NCBI GenBank assembly: GCA_030590585.1 | Contig: JAUUYD010000171.1 | Location: forward strand, 1-5,784 | DNA: 5,784 nucleotides | Direction: 5' to 3' | Source of the DNA: Spirochaeta sp. | GTDB taxonomy: Bacteria; Spirochaetota; Spirochaetia; Spirochaetales_E; Spirochaetaceae_B | Part shown: positions 1 through 4,045 of the stretch, one piece after another | Layout of the letters: the number at the start of each line of letters is the position of its first letter | Numbering within the stretch: position 1 is the first letter of the stretch | Notes under the pieces: model-generated | Told to the model about the DNA's origin: nothing | Databases searched by the model: none | Seen by the model: only the letters and a program-made list of their open reading frames with translations | Made by a program: the position numbers and the translations under genes

Positions 1-404
1 CCAGGCTTCAGTAGACCACGAATCGCAAGCGCACTACTGAACAGATGGGCGTCGGTAATGTGCATCAGCACTGCACTTAGCAGGATGTTGTCGAACTTTG
101 CCTTAGCCATTTCTGATATTCCATCAGGTATATTTCCATGATATAGATAGCCTGCCAGTTCCGGATGCAGCTTTTCAGCTCGTGAAATCATTTCCTTAGA
201 AGCATCGATACCATAAACTTCCAAGCCCTGCCGCTTGAGTGCCGCCAGATCCCTACCTGACCCACAACCGATGTCCAGAACTGACTCACCTGACTGGAAT
301 AAATGAGGGAATAACGAGGAGCTTTCTACTGATTCATAAGATTTGGAAAGAGTATCAGCATTAATTGAGTAATACTGAGCGGTCGCCTGGTCTGATACAG
401 TCAT
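1..404 (-). CDS. Class I SAM-dependent methyltransferase, N-terminal part (runs off left edge)
   Basis: The reading frame opens with ATG at 404-402 and stays open to the window edge, giving 134 complete codons; the C-terminus lies outside. Residues 43-50 read LDIGCGSG, the glycine-rich SAM-binding motif I of Rossmann-fold methyltransferases. GIDAS at 65-69 supplies the acidic residue expected to bind the SAM ribose. FDNILLSAVLMHI at 104-116 matches the motif IV strand, and the frame ends in LLKPG, the usual turn before the next strand. The N-terminal YYSINADTLSKSYESV resembles small-molecule methyltransferases of the Methyltransf_11/25 type. The substrate cannot be told, and none of the visible motifs points to DNA methylation. 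No clear Shine-Dalgarno precedes the ATG, so the start is likely rather than certain; the mRNA may have a very short leader. It is divergent from the HNH gene, and a functional link between the two is not evident. Confidence 0.88.
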   Translation of the reverse strand, partial: MTVSDQATAQYYSINADTLSKSYESVESSSLFPHLFQSGESVLDIGCGSGRDLAALKRQGLEVYGIDASKEMISRAEKLHPELAGYLYHGNIPDGISEMAKAKFDNILLSAVLMHITDAHLFSSALAIRGLLKP

Positions 405-447
405 GTAATATATAGTAAACTATCTTTCTCTGTCTTGGGTGCTGATT
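405..447. promoter_or_regulatory. Short divergent intergenic region between methyltransferase and HNH gene
   Basis: These 43 bp separate two head-to-head start codons, so elements for both promoters must lie here or inside the neighbouring coding sequence. The stretch is AT-rich around 405-423 (TAATATATAGTAAACTAT) and contains TAGT-AA-ACTA, a small inverted repeat. TATAGT at 411-416 could serve as a -10 box for the HNH gene, but no good -35 box is visible at the right distance. No promoter is claimed with precision. Confidence 0.3.
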
Positions 448-1353
448 ATGGAAGAAGAAATACGAGCCGCTGCTTTCCAATGGTTGAAAAACAGAACCGA
501 AATATCCGGTGGTGTCTTTCATCGCGGAGACCTTGAACAAGGGTTTAACTTCCAAGGAAACAGAATCACTCTAATCGGTCCTCAGGGCATTTGGAAACCA
601 AAAGGCTTTGAGGCTCCAATTTCGATTACGACAACGACTTCGGGACCTTATGATGATGGATTTAACGAAGATGGGATTCTTCGATATGCCTACCAGGGAA
701 CTAATCCACAACAATGGGATAATCAAGCCCTCAGAAAAGCTTTTCAAGAACGGATTCCCTTAATTTACTTTCAAGCGATCAAACCAAGTTACTACGTAGC
801 AGTCTGGCCTATCTTTATTCTGAGAGACAATCCTTCCAACCTTTATGTGGAAGCTGCTATGGATGTATCGTTAATTGGCTCGAATCACTTGAATAGTCCG
901 GATGATGATTTCTATTCGGACTCAGAATCGATATTGAGTGTGCGGCGCTACGTAACTCGAGTAACTCGGCAACGACTGCATCAATCTGCATTCAGGGAAT
1001 TTGTTCTCAACGCATACGATAGACAATGCGCCATATGTCGACTCCAACACCCTGAGCTCCTGGATGCGGCCCATATTATTCCTGATACCGAAGAAAAGGG
1101 GCTGCCGATTGTTCCGAACGGACTGTCATTGTGCAAGATTCACCATGCGGCCTACGATCAACACATACTTGGCATTTCGCCGGAGTATCAAGTCCATATC
1201 AGAAAAGACCTCTTAAATGAGATAGACGGACCTATGCTGAAACATGGTTTCCAGGAACTGGATAAGAACATCATTTATCTACCAAAGAGGGGAAAGGATC
1301 AGCCAGATCGAGAGCGACTGGATACACGTTTCAAGGAATTCCTGAGTGCGTAA
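448..1353 (+). CDS. HNH endonuclease with N-terminal SRA/PUA-like domain; candidate modification-dependent restriction enzyme
   Basis: The protein has 301 residues from ATG 448; GTG 439 is an in-frame alternative adding three residues. ATG is preferred because GGG at 437-439 sits 8 nt upstream, although that site is weak. The C-terminal third is an HNH/McrA-type nuclease (COG3440-like). CAIC (C194, C197) and CKIH (C229, H232) are the likely zinc ligands. H209 in DAAHI, N224 in IVPNG and H233 are the expected beta-beta-alpha-metal catalytic residues, so the site looks intact. The N-terminal domain (about 18-140) has a pattern YDDGFNEDGILRYAYQGT, then DNQALRKAF and PLIYF. I compare this with SRA/PUA-like readers of modified bases fused to HNH nucleases; that comparison is inference. 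If right, the enzyme would cut foreign DNA carrying modified bases and would need no cognate methyltransferase. No partner gene is adjacent in the same direction. No convincing terminator follows. Confidence 0.88.
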   Translation: MEEEIRAAAFQWLKNRTEISGGVFHRGDLEQGFNFQGNRITLIGPQGIWKPKGFEAPISITTTTSGPYDDGFNEDGILRYAYQGTNPQQWDNQALRKAFQERIPLIYFQAIKPSYYVAVWPIFILRDNPSNLYVEAAMDVSLIGSNHLNSPDDDFYSDSESILSVRRYVTRVTRQRLHQSAFREFVLNAYDRQCAICRLQHPELLDAAHIIPDTEEKGLPIVPNGLSLCKIHHAAYDQHILGISPEYQVHIRKDLLNEIDGPMLKHGFQELDKNIIYLPKRGKDQPDRERLDTRFKEFLSA

Positions 1354-1495
1354 GCTCTCCATTATTTTTTCAGTAGCTAATTCGAATAATCCAGAAACCC
1401 CTAGGCATCGGCACGTGTTGGTTCGTTTCTCGGATTCTCCGGACTCCATCTCCGCCGGTTCACTTCTTTCATTACAGACCTCACCCGATTGTGCC
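1354..1495. other. Spacer between HNH gene and IS66 remnant, no gene seen
   Basis: These 142 bp hold no ORF with a ribosome binding site and no clear stem plus T-run terminator; TTATTTTTTC at 1362-1371 is a T-rich stretch without a preceding stem. The last 8 bp (ATTGTGCC, 1488-1495) would be one copy of the target duplication if the IS were complete. I did not find a second copy in the window. Confidence 0.4.
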
Positions 1496-1512
1496 GTAAG
1501 CGTCAATTTCAC
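1496..1512 (+). repeat. IS66-type left terminal inverted repeat
   Basis: The sequence starts GTAAGCG, the hallmark outer end of IS66-family elements, and lies directly upstream of tnpA. The partner repeat at the right end was looked for by eye and not found in this window. Confidence 0.7.
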
Positions 1513-1568
1513 AGGCTCTGAAAAATAATTACATGATTTGCCATGCTGATTCCCCGAGGGAAAATCAG

Positions 1569-1820
1569 ATGACCAAATACAAACTTGATCAATGGAAAGA
1601 ACATATTGCTGAATGGCAGAAATCCGGGAAAACCCTGGAAGTGTTCTGCCGGGAAAAGAATGTAACGGTAGCAACGTTCGCGGCTACTGGAGAACGAAGA
1701 TAAGAAAGATTGAAAGCCCACGGCCACAGGTAAAGGAAGGTTTCGTCCGCTGCAATCTTCCCTCCTCTCCGTCCATGGGATTCACAATAGAGTGGCCGGA
1801 TGGCGGTCAACCGGATAACT
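1569..1820 (+). pseudogene. tnpA: IS66 accessory protein TnpA, frameshifted and 3'-truncated
   Basis: ATG 1569 has GAGGG at 1556-1560, 8 nt upstream. The first frame reads WKEHIAEWQKSGKTLEVFC and continues to VTVATF, the helix-turn-helix N-terminus typical of IS66 TnpA, where the family continues with F-x-YWR. In this copy the frame breaks after TTC 1677-1679: five bases (GCGGC) stand where three or six are expected, then YWRTKIRK resumes from 1685 in another frame. Left unrepaired, translation ends at TAA 1701-1703 after 44 residues. The second frame gives FVRCNLP and GFTIEWPDGGQ, matching the C-terminal beta-strand part of TnpA, and similarity fades near 1800-1820. TnpA is an accessory protein needed for transposition along with TnpB and TnpC, both missing here. 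A programmed frameshift is unlikely, because there is no slippery run at the break and the rest of the element is gone. Confidence 0.8.
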
Positions 1821-1846
1821 TGACGGATTGGGGCGTTAGAGGTCAT
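1800..1846 (-). pseudogene. 5' stub of an unidentified gene, probably cut off at the IS66 remnant
   Basis: ATG at 1846-1844 overlaps the end of the upstream 106-aa ORF by 11 bp and has AGGAG at 1858-1854 with a 7-nt spacer, a near-ideal ribosome binding site. This arrangement is typical of translational coupling. The frame starts MTSNAPIRQVIRL, and beyond about 1800 it is only the antisense of tnpA, although it remains open to 1589. I infer that a real gene began here and lost its body at the IS junction; the left boundary given is approximate. The product cannot be identified from so few residues. The alternative is that the good site is accidental and no second gene existed. Confidence 0.35.
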
Positions 1847-2156
1847 CCAAAATCTCCTTTTCAACTTCCGAACTCAGCCGTAATTTCGGGAAACGCTTTA
1901 AGGGCATCAGGGGATCGGCCAGGCGCTTTTCCAAAATATCCGCCAGGGCCAGGTTGGTAACCTTGGCTCCGGGTGCCGCCTCCACCATGATGGGGAAAAT
2001 TGCCGCCACCGGCGGTGAGTAGGGCGGAAGGCCCGGACGCCTCATCCGATGGTGAGGAATGGGCAGTTCATCGGGGCCTTCACCGGGCAGCCGGTCGATA
2101 ATTACCGGGGATGGGTAGATATCCATGATAATCATGAGCTGGTCTTCGAATCTCAT
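1836..2156 (-). CDS. Unrecognised proline-rich 106-aa protein
   Basis: ATG 2156-2154 is preceded by AGGAGG (2167-2162) with a 5-nt spacer, the strongest ribosome binding site in the window, which argues that this ORF is real. The protein has 106 residues with about 16 prolines. An N-terminal half with PGEGPDELPIPHH and RRPGLPPYSPPVAAIFP is followed by a likely helical, charged C-terminus (NLALADILEKRLADPL, then LSSEVEKEILDDL). There is no signal peptide and no convincing membrane segment. I do not recognise the family and assign no function. It sits downstream of the higBA pair on the same strand, but 212 bp away behind a GC-rich gap, so it probably has its own promoter. A coupled second start codon overlaps its 3' end. 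It could also be the relic of a larger gene, because it ends close to the IS remnant. Confidence 0.55.
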   Translation of the reverse strand: MRFEDQLMIIMDIYPSPVIIDRLPGEGPDELPIPHHRMRRPGLPPYSPPVAAIFPIMVEAAPGAKVTNLALADILEKRLADPLMPLKRFPKLRLSSEVEKEILDDL

Positions 2157-2161
2157 TCACG

Positions 2162-2167
2162 CCTCCT
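2162..2167 (-). promoter_or_regulatory. Perfect Shine-Dalgarno for the 106-aa ORF
   Basis: AGGAGG on the minus strand lies 5 nt before ATG 2156. It is the main reason for accepting the otherwise unrecognised ORF and for choosing this start. Confidence 0.65.
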
Positions 2168-2236
2168 GCTTCTGGTATTGCGAAAAGCGTGCCAGGGGCG
2201 GGAAACGGTGATTCAGGGGAGTGGGGGCTGCCGGGT

Positions 2237-2348
2237 GTCACCGGAGTTATTTCTTTTTAGAATTCCGAGTGACGGGAGTTACGGGGGTTTATCCGGGGAG
2301 AGGGCGTTACCGGGGTTGTGTTGAGGGATCTCAGGGGTTACTCGAGTT
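2237..2348. repeat. Five copies of a degenerate 12-mer, GTNACNSGRGTT
   Basis: On the plus strand the copies are GTCACCGGAGTT (2237), GTGACGGGAGTT (2269), GTTACGGGGGTT (2278), GTTACCGGGGTT (2306) and GTTACTCGAGTT (2337). The second and third overlap by three bases; the others start 28-32 bp apart. All five fit GTNACNSGRGTT. They fill the noncoding gap between the end of higA and the ribosome binding site of the 106-aa ORF, so they may be regulator binding sites or remains of a diverged tandem repeat. The G-rich context makes chance similarity easier, so functional meaning is unproven. Confidence 0.45.
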
Positions 2349-2368
2349 GTTTTTATAGATGTTGAAGC

Positions 2369-3466
2369 TCATTTCTTGTTTCCCCTCTCGATAGTTTCCT
2401 TCAGACCGTTATGCCAACTGAAAGGGATGTGCTTCTCATGCTGAAGGCGACCGACAACGATGCCGGGGTGGATGCCGAAGCTGCGGGCGGCATCACGAAC
2501 TTCCCATTCTGAATACCCTTTTCTTTCGATAAAGGTTTGGTAGAGTCCCTGGGGCATCAGGTGATTGGCTGCGAAGCGGTCGGCTTCTTGCTCGGTTTCG
2601 TCGATATCGTTTCCTTTGGCGTCGAGGAAGGTGGTTTTCTTTCCATGAAGGAGGATGTGGGCGGCCTCGTGGAAGAAGGAGAACCAGAATTGATCGTTCT
2701 TTTTGTACCGGAGGCTGAGGGCTATCATCGCCTTTTCCGGCGAGAGCCAGCGTGCCGCTCCACTGAGATGGGTGGCTTTGAGTTCCGGTACGATGACGAA
2801 GGTGACACCGCTTGAAGCGCAGAGATTTGTCATCTCCGATATGAAGTCCCTTTGTGTATCAGTGGTGAGTATTTGGATGGCTTTGAGGGTTTCACGGAAG
2901 GAAGCTTTGTCGAATGGCGTGGTTTCGATTTCTTCCGAAGCCCTCTCGGCAATGCGGAGCCAGACGGCCGTGGCCTCGGGGGATTCTTTGAACTTGGTAC
3001 TCCTTCGGAAGGATGCGGCTTTTTTCTCGGTGTATTCATCCCAGGTATCGGGATTGGAGACCTTGAAAAATCGCAGAATGTGATCGGCCAGGATGTCGGT
3101 TTTCCGGATATTCGGGATAATTTGGAGCTTTCTCATGTCCGGCAGTGGGAATTTATTAACCCATTCGGCGGTTTCCTCGGATTCCAGGCGTCGGCGCTCT
3201 TCGGTCCTGGCAACAAAGAGTTGGTAGGTGTCTGCGAGGTTAAGCCAGATTTCAGCCTTGATATCCAGGGCCTTCTCGAAGGCTATGGCGGTTTCCGGAG
3301 AATAGAGAGCTTTCCCATTCACGATCTGGCTCACAGCTTTCTCGGTGAGACCGACCCGATCGGCGAAATCCCGATTGGTGATATTGCGGCTTTCCAGGAC
3401 TTCCTCCAGGTACTCTCCCGGATGAATCGCATAGTCCGGATTGAAGTCGTCGCTGTAGACGGTCAT
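2369..3466 (-). CDS. higA: HigA-type antitoxin fused to an ImmA/IrrE-like zinc metallopeptidase
   Basis: The protein has 365 residues, against about 90-110 for a plain HigA. Residues 15-80 are a HigA/XRE domain: HPGEYLEEVLESRNITNRDF, then VGLTEKAVSQIVNGKA (38-53) forming the helix-turn-helix, then PETAIAFEKAL and IWLNL. After a helical linker, residues about 200-345 form an ImmA/IrrE (COG2856-like) peptidase. HEAAH at 266-270 is the HExxH zinc and catalytic motif, and E294 in ETEQEADRFAANHLM is the likely third ligand, so the site looks intact. ATG 3466 overlaps the toxin stop as TGATG, indicating translational coupling. The expected roles are to neutralise HigB and repress the operon by binding the upstream operator. 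The peptidase could cleave the antitoxin itself or another regulator on a signal, as ImmA does with the ICEBs1 repressor ImmR; that role here is inference. Confidence 0.9.
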   Translation of the reverse strand: MTVYSDDFNPDYAIHPGEYLEEVLESRNITNRDFADRVGLTEKAVSQIVNGKALYSPETAIAFEKALDIKAEIWLNLADTYQLFVARTEERRRLESEETAEWVNKFPLPDMRKLQIIPNIRKTDILADHILRFFKVSNPDTWDEYTEKKAASFRRSTKFKESPEATAVWLRIAERASEEIETTPFDKASFRETLKAIQILTTDTQRDFISEMTNLCASSGVTFVIVPELKATHLSGAARWLSPEKAMIALSLRYKKNDQFWFSFFHEAAHILLHGKKTTFLDAKGNDIDETEQEADRFAANHLMPQGLYQTFIERKGYSEWEVRDAARSFGIHPGIVVGRLQHEKHIPFSWHNGLKETIERGNKK

Positions 3467-3741
3467 CAGTGATAATCCTCCACGCCGAGAATCCGGATCG
3501 ACGTGACCTTGAGGAGGCGATAAGGATGAATCAGATCGACGGCGAATGTGCCTTTACGGTCTCCTTGAAGCTCATGACAGCGATCAGGTTTTCCTTTTGG
3601 TACAGCTGCCAAATTGGGAGACACTTTTAAAACAGCCAGACGGAGTCGAATTTTCTTCGCTTGTTTTCCATATCGCTTTTGGAGCAGAGCCTGAGATTCG
3701 AATTCTTTTTTGAGCCTGGTGCCGGCGAATCTGATTTCCAT
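3466..3741 (-). CDS. higB: HigB/RelE-superfamily toxin, 91 aa, with apparent internal shortening
   Basis: The protein starts MEIRFAGTRLKKEFESQALL and contains the conserved core RCHELQGDRKGTFAVDL (54-70) followed by HPYRL (72-76), as in RelE/HigB ribosome-dependent mRNA endonucleases of the proteic killer type. It ends in VTSIRILGVEDYH. ATG 3741 has GGAG at 3749-3746 with a rather short 4-nt spacer. Its stop shares one base with the start of higA (TGATG), giving the toxin-first order typical of higBA. In the relatives I remember with this core, about 20 residues (an IFEP strand and a DGG loop) separate YRL from the VTSI-type C-terminal strand. Here they are absent and the frame is kept, so the gene may be an in-frame deletion derivative with reduced activity. 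Shorter members of 91-92 residues also exist, so activity cannot be excluded. Confidence 0.85.
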   Translation of the reverse strand: MEIRFAGTRLKKEFESQALLQKRYGKQAKKIRLRLAVLKVSPNLAAVPKGKPDRCHELQGDRKGTFAVDLIHPYRLLKVTSIRILGVEDYH

Positions 3742-3761
3742 ATCACTCCATCATAATAAAA

Positions 3762-3784
3762 TGTTTTACGTCAAAGGTAAAGCA
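3762..3784. promoter_or_regulatory. Imperfect inverted repeat upstream of higB, candidate HigA operator
   Basis: TGTTTTAC (3762-3769) and GTAAAGCA (3777-3784) are 8-bp arms with one mismatch around a 7-bp centre. The dyad ends 21 bp before the higB start codon, where autoregulated HigA-type antitoxins normally bind. Overlapping minus-strand hexamers TTTACC (3781-3776) and TATTAT (3758-3753) are 17 bp apart like -35 and -10 boxes. They would place the transcript start almost on the ribosome binding site, so the true promoter may be elsewhere. Confidence 0.5.
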
Positions 3785-3843
3785 AAATATCCATCTTTCT
3801 GATGATTAATTTCTTGAACCTGACATCGCGCTAGGGATTGAAG

Positions 3844-3930
3844 GGGCGCCGAAGGCGGTCTTGCGGGGGAACCCGGCAAGACGGAACCCCCGAAAAGTCA
3901 GGCCCCGGGGGGGAGCCCGGGGAAGCGCCC
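3844..3930. other. GC-rich element with a closing stem and two hairpins; possible structured RNA or mobile-element end
   Basis: GGGCGC (3844-3849) pairs with GCGCCC (3925-3930) and encloses two strong stems. One is GTCTTGC (3858-3864) with GCAAGAC (3876-3882), which has an inner GGG/CCC. The other is CCCCGGG (3903-3909) with CCCGGGG (3916-3922) around GGGGAG. Between them lies GGAACCCCCGAAAAGTCAG. An alternative pairing is GGGGG (3865-3869) with CCCCC (3887-3891). All of these pair on either strand. The block is sharply GC-rich between AT-rich flanks and lies in the gap between higB and the upstream regulator gene. It lacks the T-run of a simple terminator on the plus strand; on the minus strand a weak TTTT follows the second hairpin. 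I cannot name a known RNA family for it. Confidence 0.5.
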
Positions 3931-4045
3931 AAGAAGTGTTTAGTCTCAATATTTGCCTGTAATTCAACAGTGGAAGTGGTGATAACGGCGGATTGTCGGT
4001 TTTGCATTGTCAATTTAGAACCCATCGTCAGGCCCACAGCGGACA
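3931..4045. other. Spacer downstream of the broken regulator gene, no gene seen
   Basis: No ORF with start signals is supported here. CAGCGGA (4037-4043) and TCCGCTG (4053-4059) form a 7-bp stem around the stop codon of the minus-strand regulator gene. No T-run follows on the minus strand, so it is not a clear terminator. Confidence 0.35.

Larger units (their letters stand above)
1496..1835 (+). mobile_element. IS66-family element remnant: left end and broken tnpA only
   Basis: GTAAGCGTCAATTTCAC beginning at 1496 matches the conserved outer end of IS66-family inverted repeats, which start GTAAGCG. It lies 73 bp before a tnpA start codon, the normal IS66 arrangement. The full element should carry tnpA, tnpB and the large tnpC transposase and end in an inverted copy of the terminal repeat. 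Here only part of tnpA remains. Neither tnpB nor tnpC nor a matching right end is present in the window, and different minus-strand coding begins by about 1836-1846. The exact right boundary is uncertain and could lie anywhere from about 1795 to 1846. The remnant cannot move by itself. Confidence 0.75.

Noticed and set aside
448..1353. IscB- or group II intron-type HNH protein paired with the structured element at 3844-3930.
   Set aside because: The HNH protein has no RuvC or reverse transcriptase part, its domain order matches a McrA-like restriction enzyme, and it is 2.5 kb away with other genes between.
2049..2324. Plus-strand 91-codon ORF opposite the 106-aa ORF.
   Set aside because: It lacks a start signal as good as the perfect AGGAGG of the minus-strand ORF and runs through the noncoding 12-mer repeats; it is taken as a shadow.
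2537..3472. Long plus-strand ORFs antisense to higA, up to 206 codons.
   Set aside because: The minus-strand frame has clear HigA and HEAAH peptidase motifs; the plus ORFs are antisense by-products of its codon usage.
3799..3900. CTGATGA at 3799-3805 and CGAAAAGTC at 3891-3899 suggested a hammerhead ribozyme.
   Set aside because: The short stem II that must join CUGAUGA to GAAA is absent; the motifs are about 85 bases apart with unrelated hairpins between, so this is chance.
3903..3922. Second GC-rich hairpin as a Rho-independent terminator for the minus-strand regulator gene.
   Set aside because: On the minus strand the TTTT comes 6 nt after the stem and is short, and the hairpin is more than 120 bp beyond the stop codon and part of a larger fold.
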